Positions 10,272 through 20,929 of a stretch of DNA of 64,000 nucleotides are shown in pieces. The notes beneath the pieces were generated by a model that did no database searches, was not told the origin of the DNA, and was given only the letters and a program-made list of their open reading frames with translations. Numbering within the stretch: position 1 is the first letter of the stretch; each line of letters opens with the position of its first letter. A program made the position numbers and the translations under genes. Origin of the DNA: Chondrus crispus (Eukaryota; Rhodophyta; Florideophyceae; Gigartinales; Gigartinaceae); assembly GCF_000350225.1 (NCBI RefSeq), contig NW_005178903.1, positions 1 to 64,000 on the forward strand, written 5' to 3'.

Positions 10272-10561
10272 CATGCCTATCTTTCCGATGAGAACGCTCA
10301 TGAGCTGTAAGACAATCGACGGGTATCACGTCAGGGGGGTTCTTAGTTGTGAATATCTTCTTCCGATTAAGGGTAAAAGAGGACGAGAAGTTTAGTAGAG
10401 TTTATTGTCATGTGGCCATTTTGCATGTTGTAGTCGACAGTTCCGATACTTTGTGTTCTCCGTAGGGCTCCAGAAGGTTCAGCAGTTATATCAGCGTTCC
10501 ACGTGGTAATAAACAGTACGAGCTATGGCCTGCAAAGTGGGGATTATGCTTCCATGCTACG

Positions 10562-11461
10562 TCATTCCAACATGAACCGTAGCGAGGTTACTCTCTTGCC
10601 ACCGTCGGCATTTGAGACCCCCTTCTTTATGGCCTTCAACCGGCCATTCACAACTACTCGAAGTTCATATGAGGTCGGTCCGCTACCACAATTACCACCA
10701 TGCTTCAACACTGCTCTGTATCTTCCCGTCTTAAATCCGTTGCATGGCAATCGGTAAATGATCCTTTCCTGGCCCGAATTGAACACGCCACATGCATCCA
10801 CATTCTGGTCACGAATGAGTCTTCCGCAGGAAGACGCGCGATTCTTATTGTCCACTCTTACATTATCAGGCTCAATGACTGCCAAATCCATATCGTCTCC
10901 AGAGGTCCAGAAGGCTTCAATGAAAATTGTGGGCGATTCCAGTCCGACGCTGAGACAATCCCGCGGACTGGTCGCCTGTCTCACTCTCTTCTTCCCGTTC
11001 ACTATTCTTTCGTAGCTTCTAATAGGAACCACAACACAGGCGTTATCCAAGAATTCATTCTGATTCCCCACTGCAGGAAGCCTCGCAAGACCAGAAAGAC
11101 CGCGACCGGGTATCGCATCGGCGAACAATGCGCCTGACTTGAACGGTACTTCGAGGCCTTCAGGTCGCCACTCCGAGATAGGGATAAGATCCCCTTCGGA
11201 ATCTTTGATTCGAGCTTCTCCTGTGGACAGAATTTGCTCAATTTTCTGATCGCGGCGGCATATGGGAGAGCTAAGAGCTGTATTCGGAGCGGCGAGAAAC
11301 GATGTCTGACTTCCGCGGCAAATAACGAAACGGCACTTGCCACGACCGCACCTATTCCGACGCTGCTGCCGTTCGGCAACTTCACCTAGATCGATAGTGA
11401 GAGCGCCAGAGGCGATAAAGACAGAGAGCAGCACTGCTGAGATGAGGTGCAAACGAGTCAT
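10562..11461 (-). CDS. secreted Cys-rich protein with YfaP/DUF2135-like domain, paralogue 2
   Basis: I start at the ATG at 11461 rather than an upstream one at 11536, because MTRLHLISAVLLSVFIASG is a clear signal peptide and gives 299 aa, exactly the length of its paralogue. Shared landmarks, at about half identity overall: ICRRDQKIEQIL.TGEARI, IPISEWRPEGL, FWTSGDDMDLAVIEP, SCGRLIRDQNVDACGVF, GRYRAVLKHGGNCGSG and ELRVVVNG. The two genes are tail to tail, 290 bp apart, an inverted duplication. No transposon ends are seen between them. Confidence 0.85.
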   Translation of the reverse strand: MTRLHLISAVLLSVFIASGALTIDLGEVAERQQRRNRCGRGKCRFVICRGSQTSFLAAPNTALSSPICRRDQKIEQILSTGEARIKDSEGDLIPISEWRPEGLEVPFKSGALFADAIPGRGLSGLARLPAVGNQNEFLDNACVVVPIRSYERIVNGKKRVRQATSPRDCLSVGLESPTIFIEAFWTSGDDMDLAVIEPDNVRVDNKNRASSCGRLIRDQNVDACGVFNSGQERIIYRLPCNGFKTGRYRAVLKHGGNCGSGPTSYELRVVVNGRLKAIKKGVSNADGGKRVTSLRFMLE

Positions 11462-11639
11462 TGCGAGCGGGAAGGACTTCTCCAAACGAATGTACGGCTT
11501 TTGATTCTTCTTCTTCTTCTCCGACCAAGAAACCACAGTCTCTCGTATTTGTAGTGCGGTGCACAGATCTACAGACGCACTTTACGGCATATACGCGTTC
11601 TGTGTGCATGGGCGGTTTGTGAACATCGAGCAGAAGCAT

Positions 11640-13264
11640 GTATCCTCGTCACCAGTTCGTGACAGGTATGAGCGATTGCTTTACTGGATGCTTATTTGAC
11701 GTAGAATGATAGAATGCAGTTATGATTAGATACATGGCTCAAATTTGGGTACTTCGACGCTTTGGCGAGCGCCCGATGGGCACATAAATTTATCAATGGG
11801 AGATCTTACTCTAGATGAACCATATGAATGAAAGATCTTTAGAATTCAGACATCTCTCTGTGGTTACCCATTCTTTGGCACCGTTCGCCTATTGTTTGCT
11901 TACAAGGCATTAACACGGCGGATCCGATACAGACTCCAGATTTTATGGATGACTGGCACAATTGCTTTCACACTGCATGTGATATATGCCACACGTGCAT
12001 ATCCTTTTCCATTACCCAACGCACCCCCTACGACCTTGTGCTGCATTGAATGTGCACATAACTTTAGCTGTTCGTGCTCTCCCCTTGACAACTCTTTGGG
12101 TATTCTGCCTCCAATGGGGCACAATATTCGTACCCGTTTGCGGGCACTGTCGAATCCCTCGTTCCACAGCACGTCCAAGGGGATGTCAAGTACTTTGCGC
12201 TTTCCCAGCAAAAATAGCTCCACAGGAGCCCTGGTCTTCTCTACACACCTCCAGTTTCGGGGAAGAAGGAGATGCCTGTGATTTTGCTATCTTTTTAGCA
12301 AGTTGATGTAAGCAATTCCCGGCGAAACTCTGCTGTCTGGCCTCCCTCCGTGCAGTACAGCTGCGTCCAGTATTTTGGCCATCAGTACACTTCTGCTCAA
12401 AGTGGCCTTGTATCGGCTGTACATCATTCTACTGTTTGCATCCCAGTCGACTGGCTCTCCCCCAAAGCACACTGTATCGCACCGTAGCACCAGAAACTAG
12501 AAGACCACAGGAGGCGTGCGGTACGGCTAGGGCGTCTCGTGGACGGGACAGCGTGGAAACAAGACATGCGCATGGGGTGCGGTGCATTATAAGGTGACGC
12601 TGTAAACTAGTTTTTGATATGAAACAAGTCCAAACCCCTGGCGTCACAGTTGACTTCTGGTAACTACATCGTGGTACCCTCTTTGCTGACTGGAACCCTG
12701 GCGCTAAATGACTGCATACTGTACACACATACTATATTATAGTAACGTCTCGATAGCACATGATCTTACAATAAACCGACGCTGGAAAAGAAAGCCCCTC
12801 CTGGATACTCTGCCGCACCAATGGCCGGCAAACGAACAGTACCCGTGCGTCTAGCCCCTCGTCACTGAAGCAAGCAAAAGCACTTGGAGGCTGTCGATGT
12901 GGCGATGGTTGAGGTACGCAAAAGGGAAGGATACTAAGGATACTGAACTACGGTTGGCACCCCGGTGCTCTATTAAGTCGGCGGCGACGGCCGCTCTGTG
13001 ACCTCGCGCCCTCCCGGGTTGTCGGAATATAGCAAAGTCTAAGAGTCGTTCTCTACTTTGCTCGCCCCTCGGCGTGCGGCCGAGGCTCCGGCGCTGGCGG
13101 CCCCTGCCGCCACAGAAGCGGCAGGGCCTAATGGGTGTGACGAAGGAGGGCGGTGTCGGACGAAACTAATGACCACTACGTGGTCTCGGCGTTTGCCGGG
13201 ATCTACAAGGGTGAGCGCGGTCTGGTAGCCCGAGTAAACTTCATCTTTCTCTTACTCTCTTTGT
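11640..13264. other. long stretch without a recognised gene
   Basis: No supported gene. Weak frames exist (for example a 107-aa frame on the minus strand at 11900-12223) but show no family motif. The right end, 12960-13260, is GC-rich with a hairpin at 13099-13128 (GGCCCCTGCCGC / GCGGCAGGGCC) and a pyrimidine tract just before 13265. It may be the leader of the next gene or the edge of an element. Confidence 0.45.
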
Positions 13265-14344
13265 TTGTCTCGGGACCAGATTGACAGAGGCAGCATCACA
13301 CTACCCTATTGTTGGGTTGGACCGAATCTGACAAGGTATGACCTGGATTTGACGGAAATGCTTCGCCTTTTCGGTCGACATGTGGTCATCCACTTAAGTG
13401 CGCGAGGAAAGCACGGGGTCTCGGTAGATGAGTTTTCCCGAGTCGGGCTGACTGAATCTATTGACGATAAGCGTGCTTATGATCACGTGGAGGATGATGC
13501 TTGGAATATTGAGTCTATCTGCTACGATAGACTCGCAAATAAGTACGTCGCCATCGACGCATGCGATAAGTCGAAGCACCCCATTCTGCTGTATACCCTA
13601 CAAGTCTGTGGTGGGAACAAATCTTCGGGCCACCAGATCCAGAACGACAAGTTCTACACGAACGGCAGAGACCGCGTGTCAGCTTACCTTCTCATTGATG
13701 AGTGGTGCCAGAAGTATCCAGGGCGCTGGTTGGCAATGTCCACTTCCGGGGCCCGCTCAGAGAGCTCTTTGGCGTCTTCTTTCCATATCCACAACCTTGG
13801 TGCTACTCCCTATCAAGATCGGACTGATCTATGCATCCCAGCTGCCGTTTGCAACTCGATGCGTGCTCTCGGCGCGCAAAAGCTCGCCGATTCGTATTGG
13901 AAGCACTTCAAGGAGAATGCGAAATCGTTTGTGCAGCATGGGAGTCTTCCGCGACGTATTCGTGATCTGAGAGATGCCAACAAGCATCTCAAACGAGAGG
14001 AAGTAGTTCTCGAGCATACCTTCGGATCGGTCCCAACAATAGGCAAACTTCTTGATGTCGAGTCGGGAGTGTTTGTTGTCACGCTTGAGGGGAGTTCGAA
14101 CAAGTTGCATACGGTGTGCGTATCTTCAAAGGATCACATCATATTGGATTGTATGGAACCGTACCCCATGCCCTTCTCCCTTCAAGCTTTGAAACTCTGT
14201 CTTGGTGATGGAGTTAGTCTGCTCGAAATTCGGGAAATGCGAAAGGTCTGTCTTGTCCGTGCTTCCACCACAAGAGCGCTTAGCGCTTCCACTAAGCGTC
14301 GCAAACGTCGCAAGCTGAAAGCTGAAAGAAATAAGTCGAAATAG
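13265..14344 (+). CDS. putative papain-like-fold cysteine peptidase ORF
   Basis: Open frame of 359 codons. The frame opens with TTG; the first in-frame ATG is at 13355, so the start is either there or in an upstream exon. Residues 187-201 (TDLCIPAAVCNSMRALG) look like a papain-like nucleophile helix with Cys190. Residues 279-300 (NKLHTVCVSS..HIILDCMEPYP) look like the His282/Asp295 strand pair seen in C1/C39/OTU-type folds. Residues 344-359 are strongly basic (KRRKRRKLK), a likely nuclear signal. It converges with the gypsy gag-pol, ending 117 bp from it, so it could be an antisense accessory gene of that element. Peptidase assignment is pattern-based. Confidence 0.5.
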   Translation: MSRDQIDRGSITLPYCWVGPNLTRYDLDLTEMLRLFGRHVVIHLSARGKHGVSVDEFSRVGLTESIDDKRAYDHVEDDAWNIESICYDRLANKYVAIDACDKSKHPILLYTLQVCGGNKSSGHQIQNDKFYTNGRDRVSAYLLIDEWCQKYPGRWLAMSTSGARSESSLASSFHIHNLGATPYQDRTDLCIPAAVCNSMRALGAQKLADSYWKHFKENAKSFVQHGSLPRRIRDLRDANKHLKREEVVLEHTFGSVPTIGKLLDVESGVFVVTLEGSSNKLHTVCVSSKDHIILDCMEPYPMPFSLQALKLCLGDGVSLLEIREMRKVCLVRASTTRALSASTKRRKRRKLKAERNKSK

Positions 14345-14461
14345 CCACGCTCTTTTCTCTTTTCTTGCCTATACGGGTTTCATGATAGCAATTGCATCTA
14401 TTCTCTACATGCATTAAACGATTTTATGCCTAAGACTTAGCCTTAAGCTTTAACAAAGGAC

Positions 14462-17400
14462 TTAGGCTTCGAACTTCCTTTCACGATATAGGACGAGTCG
14501 GCGAGCATGAATAGGCTTCCTGGATACTCTGCCGTGCTGCGACTCTAGCACATATCGCGGGTGGTGAACTTCCAAGATCCGGCACGGGCCGTAGAATTTG
14601 GAAACGAACGCGGGCCATTTCGTACCACCGAATGAAGTTCCCCGAGCGACAAGAACTTTGTCTCCCACTTCGAAGAAGTGAGACGACGACGCTACGAGCC
14701 TTTTTTCCACAGAGGCCCCTGAGCGAACTGCTCGTGGGACAGATCCAGTCAGGAGCTCCAAACGACGATGATGGTCTAAGGCAGGAACAACTAGGCTTGC
14801 ACCTGTCTCTGCACTGGAATCCATCCGAGGCGGGATCCCATACATCAGTTCGAATGGCGACACGCCGTTCTTCATGGCACGTCGGCGATATCCATACAGG
14901 ACCTGGGTGAGTGCTTTGTCCCACTCCATTCCAGTTCCAAGAACTGTCTTACGGACGGCAGCCTTCAAAGTTCCAACCATTCTCTCTGCTCTACCGTTAG
15001 ACATGGGAGCGTAGGCGAGGACGGTGCGCCAAGTGATACCGTGTCGAGCCATGAAGCTAGAAACGGCCGAGGCTGTGAAGCAGGTAGCATTGTCAGAGAC
15101 AATGGTTCTCGGAGGGCCGAATGAGTACATGATTTCTCTCTTGACGAAGTCGAGAACCACTTGAGCAGTACTATCAGCAGTGGATAGAGCAATTGGCCAT
15201 CCTGTGAGGTGTTCGACCGCAACCAACACGAAGCGATTTCCAGACGAAGTGACAGGGAAGGGTCCAGCAAAGTCAATAGAGAAAACATCAAACAAGCTTG
15301 TGATGGGAAGGCGCAAAGTTGTCTTATACCTGGGAATCGGACGTGCCTTCTGACACCCGTCACAACTCTTCACGTAGTCTCCCACGTCCATACCAACGGT
15401 CGGCCACCAGTACCTTTCCGTGACAAATTGACGAGTGGTCTTCAAGTCCCAATGACCAATGTCGTCATGGAAACCCTTCAGTATCTTTTCGCGATCGGAA
15501 ATTGGGGCAACAACACGAAGGCCACGAATGGTGCGGCGGAGCAACTTCGACTCCCAGACAAGAAAGTTCTTCGCATTATTCTTCATTCGAGACTTCCTGT
15601 AATCATCCAACCCAACCGGTGTTTCGCCTTGCAGATAGGACATGATATCTTGGCAAGACTCTTCTAGATCTTCTGGAGAGTAGATCGGGGTCATGATAGC
15701 GAGGGCAAGGTCTCCCTCTTCCTGGCAAGTTGGGTTGTCGCCGTTCTTGGGCTGAATGCGAGAAAGGTAATCGGCTGCACTGTTTGCGGATCCACGACGA
15801 TATTCCACGGTGAAGTCGTACTCGGCTAAGAAATCTAGCCAACGAGCCAAACGACCGTGGATGTCTTTCTTGCGAAAGGCATAACTAAGAGCCTGATGAT
15901 CGGTAACCAACTTGAAAGGTGTAAACGAAAGCACGTAAACACGAAATTTCTTCAAAGCAAAGATGACCGCAAGCGCCTCACGCTCACAAGCGGAGTACTT
16001 GCGCTCAGATGTATTCATAGTACGGCTTGCGTACTGGATGGGGTGTATTTTCCCATCTTCCTTCTTTTGAGCCAACACAGCCCCGACTGAGACCGAGGAC
16101 GCATCCGTCTCAACGACGAAGGGCTTCTCGAAGTCTGGGTAAGCCAAGACTGGCGGAGAAGTTAACTTTATGCGTAGTTCATCAAAGGCTTCTTGCATTT
16201 CTCCGGTCCATTTCAATCTGCCGTTTCCGGATGTAGCCGCATGGAGTACCGCAGCAATGTCCGCAAACTTGCAGATGAAACGACGGTAGTAGCTTGCTAA
16301 CCCAAGAAAGCTCCTAAGTTCAGTCGCAGTGGTCGGGATCGGTGCATTCCGAATCACTTCGACCTTGCTCGGGTCAACGGCAATCCCGCCTTTGTCGACA
16401 ACATGACCGAGCAACTTGATCTTCGCCTGGGCGAAGCTACACTTTGTCGGCTTAAGCTTAAGACCAGCCTCGTCAAGCACATCAAATGCATGCTGCAGGT
16501 GGCGAAGATGTTCTTCTATAGTCTTAGAGAACACCACAACGTCATCGAGGTACACACGCACAAACCGCACTCCGCGAAAGATTGTATCCATCATTCTCTG
16601 AAATGTCGAAGGCGCATTCATCAATCCAAAGGGCATGACTTCGAACTTATACGTCCCGTAGCGACAGACGAAAGTAGTCATTTCTTTGCATTGTTGTGCC
16701 ATCCGAATTTGCCAGTAACCACTGAACAAATCCAGAGAAGTGAAGTACGCACTTCCTTCCAAGTCATCAAATATCTCTTCTATTTTCGGCAAAGGCCATC
16801 TGTCTGCTTTCATCTTCTGGTTCAGAGAACGGTAATCAACACAGAAGCGTGGATTCCCATCTTTTTTGGATACGATGACGACCGGAAAGGACCATGCGGC
16901 GCTGGAAGGCGTGATGATTCCTGCTTCCAGCATTTTGTCCAGCTCTTTCCGAACGATTTCGTTATGCAAGGGAGCCATTCTCCTCGCAGAGTGATAGATC
17001 GGATTAGTATCATCTAACTCGAAATGGTGCTTGATTGGGACTTCAGCAGGCCGAAGATCGTCAAGGGATGTAGCAACGATACTCTTATCCATCAGGGCGG
17101 TCTCGATGACTGCTTGAGCTTCATTGTCAAGATGCACAAGTTTTTCCCGAAGCATTTTCACGGCCTTGTTGATGACAATCGAATCAGGTGATTCTACTTC
17201 CTCATCTTCTCCGGTCGCTCCGTCCAGAGTTAAGTCTAGCTCGAAAGGTTCATCGCCGAGGATGGCGACAACATAAGTCTCTTCTTCCGACGAGTTTTCT
17301 GAGGCGAACGACTCGACATCAGAAGTGAAGTCCTCACTATCAGTCTCCGAATCCGCGACGATAGGACTTACTTGATCAAACTCCAGACTCATTTTCACGG

Positions 17401-19135
17401 TTTTGTTTCCGATCAACATACTAACAGACTGGTGACCTAGATCGATGCAGGCTTGAAGTTCTTCGAGAGTTGGATATCCGATTAAGATATCAACTGGGGA
17501 TCCTTCAACAACCAAGAAGTTGAGTGAAGTAACAGCGCCATTGAACGTGACAGGAACTTCCTCGATGGAACCTAAGCAGGTTGTCTTTTGTCCATTGGCG
17601 ACCGTAATCTTCGTCGAGGTCGGCTTTGGAGACAGAGAGAGCTTCGATGCCACAGACGCATTCATAACGTTAGGGATAGCTCCTGAGTCTAACAACGCTC
17701 TCATTTGTGTCCCGTAGACTTGGACAGAAACTACTTTCAGACGTTTCGGCAAAGTACCGATCGAAGCAGCTACGGGGCGTCTAGGGCGACTGCTGAACAA
17801 ACGACGGATCTCTTTCTTGGCCTCGTCGCCATCCCCTCGAATCAGTTGACCGAATGTCAAACCAGAGGGGGCGTTCGCGAGGGAAGAAACCACGTCGTAC
17901 TTCCCCGAGTGTTCTTGGACGGCGTTCTTCTTACTTGTCCTCTTCTTTCTTGTTCGACGGCCAGGCTTAGGAGGTTTCCTCATGTGGTTCGGAGTCCAGT
18001 ACTTACGCGGGTTGAGAAGGGACGGGATTGGCTCGCCGCCACCATCTTTTCGCGTCTTGGCCACCGGCTCTCCATCGGCGTTTCTCTTGACTGATGCCAC
18101 TAACTTCTCATCAGCAGGGAGGTCGTCGTGCGTCATAACACTCACCTGGTTTCGTGCGGAGCCCGTCGGTGTACCCGACACGGCAATATCCGTCTGGGTC
18201 TTCTTAGGAGGGTAGGCACTGCTACCTCCCCTCTGTGGACCAATTCGAGCCCAACAGCTTGTCTCTGAATGACCAAATTTTCCGCAGCGAGGGCATTTAG
18301 TGTCCCTATGCGGATTCGCATCGCATCTATTAGCGCCATGACCCGGTCGTTTGAAATAAGAACAAGTACGATCGTGGGCGGGGCGGAATGCTGTTGCGTC
18401 ATCCCTCGACTGATTCTTCTTGATGATAAGGGAAATATCAGCTAGTCGATCAGCTAAAGCGTCAACCTTCGTCTCGAGTGGAGACAAGGGAGCTTTTGAA
18501 CGCATCATGACCCTTTTTGACCCACCTTGCCCTTTCGGCTCATACATAACTTGCGAGCTCTCTGACCCCTGGTAGCGCGAATTGCTCAAGGAGTTCGCCG
18601 CCGCCTGAAAGGCGCAGCGACCAGACCAGAAGTCCATGATTGCATCGAATAGGGCCTTGTAGGTCTTCGCACCTCGATAGATGGCAAACTGGGCCAACTC
18701 GAGATGTTCCATCACGGCGTTGCGAAGCAGTCCGAACTTCGCTTCGTCGTTGAATCCCGCCTTCTCGTAGAGACGGTCTGAGTTTCGAAGGGACCCACTG
18801 AGATCCCCGAAAGAAAGGCGAGCGGCCATCGCATCCCGAATCACATCTTCAGGTGATTCAACCGGGGCGAACCGCTCGACCAAGGCCTTCTTGACCTTCT
18901 GGTAGTCGGAGCCATCTGCACTGATATCTCCGTTCTTGACAAAGGCTTGATAAAAGAACTCGAATGCATCTCCCTCCAGGTAGCGAAGGAGTTCAGATGC
19001 CCTTTCTTCGTCTGACTTGCCAGAGGTGGCAACATTCTCGAAGACGAAGAAGAACTTGTGAACGTCGGCCGGCTTCGACCCGTCAAACTGTGACAGGGAG
19101 CCGTCTTCTTTGCCACCCCTCCACAAGAGTACCAT
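14462..19135 (-). mobile_element. Ty3/gypsy gag-pol, open reading frame looks whole
   Basis: One uninterrupted 1557-aa frame. Order: gag (about 1-240), two CCHC knuckles (CSYFKRPGHGANRC, CPRCGKFGHSETSC, about 258-295), an aspartic protease (ALLDSGAIPNV, about 480), reverse transcriptase (FCVDYRSLNQ, YLDDVVVF), RNase H (VVETDASSVSVGAVLA), and integrase with HHCC finger (CDGCQKARP), DDE core (IDFAGPF, IVSDNATCF) and a GPY/F-like tail. No chromodomain is seen. Gag and pol are fused in one frame. The 5' side touches a large inverted repeat; the sequence right after it starts TGG, as a primer-binding site would. A clear pair of long LTRs was not found. An uninterrupted frame suggests a recent insertion. 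Confidence 0.93.
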
Positions 19136-19322
19136 GTTGACAGCTAAAAAGGGGGGCTGCGCGCGTAGGGGAGAGAGAAAAGCGAGATGTTTATTTCAAG
19201 AGGAGGGACAGAACGAAAAAAAAAAAAACAAGAACACCCGGACCGACCCCCCCCCTCTTGAAATAAACATCTCGCTTTTCTCTCTCCCCTACGCGCGCAG
19301 CCCCCCTTTTTAGCTGTCAACA
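19135..19322. repeat. perfect ~69-bp inverted repeat at the gag-pol start
   Basis: The arms begin TGTTGACAGCTAAAAAGG and end with its complement CCTTTTTAGCTGTCAACA. Each arm is about 69 bp and identical; the ~50-bp spacer has an A run and a C run. The unit begins TG and ends CA, as LTRs do, and the gag-pol ATG overlaps its inner edge. It contains AATAAA on the minus strand. It may be a very short LTR-like unit, a leader hairpin, or an assembly artefact. Confidence 0.8.
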
Positions 19323-20027
19323 CCTATCATAAGCAGCGGGGCCAATGCCCTTACTCTCGGTATTCCGGCAGCCAGTTGACGGCATTATCCCTCCTTGCGA
19401 CACATCGCACATGATACCGCCTCCCCAGTACCAAGATTCCGATGCCTCCCCCTCCTCCTGGCGGAGGCGCCGTCACCACTTTATGTCAGGTCTGTCTCTG
19501 CGTAGGTGTGCCTACCCTTGAATGGTCGACCTTTATTGTAACTAGAAGGGGGGAGCCAGGGCGCAGAAGCGGCCGGCCCTTAATGGAGAGGTGCAAGAGA
19601 TGCGTGAATCCGGCGGCGATTGACGGATAGGGCGGTGTATTGAAAGACGAGAGAAGTAAGAATCGTGCTAATTTGAAGACGAGTAGAGGTGGGGCAACGT
19701 CCAGTACGACTGGCTACCCTTCGAAGGTTAAAGCGTGATGCACTATCTTGTGAGGGGAACCACAGTTTCATCATGAAGAGCTTCGCAAGGGTTGCCCCAC
19801 ATGAAACTTTCATGAAGTTCTTGCCCTCCACTGCCAAAGGTTTTTTGGTGAAAATAATGTTTGAATTTTTGGATTTCAGCGAAATTTAAAGACAGGCCAC
19901 TTTCGTTTCTACAGTAGTGTCTGTTCAGCAATGCGCCTAGTTTGAGAATTTCGCTTCATACAGTATGAGGCATATTTCCCCATATTATTTCACAGGATCC
20001 TTCCGACGCCTAGTGTCTATGCACCCA
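19323..20027. other. intergenic
   Basis: No gene seen; short C-rich and G-rich tracts only. Confidence 0.4.
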
Positions 20028-20927
20028 ATGGGTGCATTCCGAAATGGCCGGAAAACCAAATTACACAAATATCGACCAATGAAATTGCGACAAATTTGTC
20101 GGATTTTCTCCAGATGCGAATTTCTGTAGAGGGATCAGGGACTCCTCTACAGTTCGGCAGTTGCTCCGCCAAATTTCCCGCGATCCAAATACAGGGGGGG
20201 GGGGTCGCCATATACTGTAGTGCCATCTTTGTTAGTGCCAGACCCGATATAGTGCTACCCTTTTGCAATTGGCACGAATTTTGAGCCAAAAACGAAGGGT
20301 CTCCAGAGAGGCAGTTGGATGGACGTACTGCCCGAGAGCCGCTAGCGCCGCGGAAAGATATTATGCAGTTTACTCACTCGAATAGACTGTGGCGGAAAAA
20401 GGCAGGGTCGATGATGCAATTGGACATCTGCAAGTGTAGGCTGGAAAAAGGAGGAAGTGAATGCGACGACGGCTCGGCAGCAACTACCCTTCGAAGGGTA
20501 ATGATAACATAAATGCTTGATTAGATCTGTCTGTATTGAAGATACAGACTCAAGTCTAATCAAGCATTGCCAAGTATGAGTGATGGCGTCCTGCGAGCGG
20601 TCTTTCAGAGCAGTGATGCAAGGAAGTGGATGCAAAAAAGCCGTTATATCTCATTATCTTACAGTGCCTGGTTCGATATAGTGCCGTTTTCGGCCCACTA
20701 GCACAGGGTAGCACTATATCGCGACCCCCCCCCCCCCCCCCCCCTGTACGGCATTTCTGCGCACCACCCACCATCTGTGACTCCCATTTTCTTGCGAATG
20801 CCTTATTCATAGCGCTCCCGCCAATTCTCTAGGGAAACGGGCGAACTACAGTTGGAATGTTTTTCATTTCCGGGGTGCCGCCACATTTGGTGATTTTGGG
20901 AAAATCACAGTTTCGGAATGCACCCAT
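20028..20927. mobile_element. non-coding TIR element (about 900 bp)
   Basis: Terminal inverted repeats of 17 bp, ATGGGTGCATTCCGAAA at the left and its exact complement at 20911-20927. No coding capacity. A second TIR element (20192-20746) sits inside it, leaving about 345 bp of its own sequence. No matching target-site duplication is visible. Superfamily not assigned. Confidence 0.65.
20192..20746. mobile_element. MITE-like element, CAGGGG ends, copy 1 (nested)
   Basis: Ends are CAGGGGGGG..TCGCCATATA and the inverted TATATCGCGACCCC...CCCCTG. The body carries several copies of the motif ATATAGTGC in both orientations near both ends, as transposase-binding sites often do. The body is collinear with 29309-29821 (for example AAAACGAAGGGTCTCCAGAG and CAAGCATTGCCAAGTATGAG), differing by substitutions and small indels. 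CAGGG ends are typical of hAT and KDZ-type DNA transposons. An 8-bp target duplication is not seen. Confidence 0.75.
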
Positions 20928-20929
20928 TA

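Noticed and set aside
12960-13264. LTR in front of the 13265 ORF
   Set aside because: There is a hairpin and pyrimidine tract but no TG...CA ends and no partner LTR.
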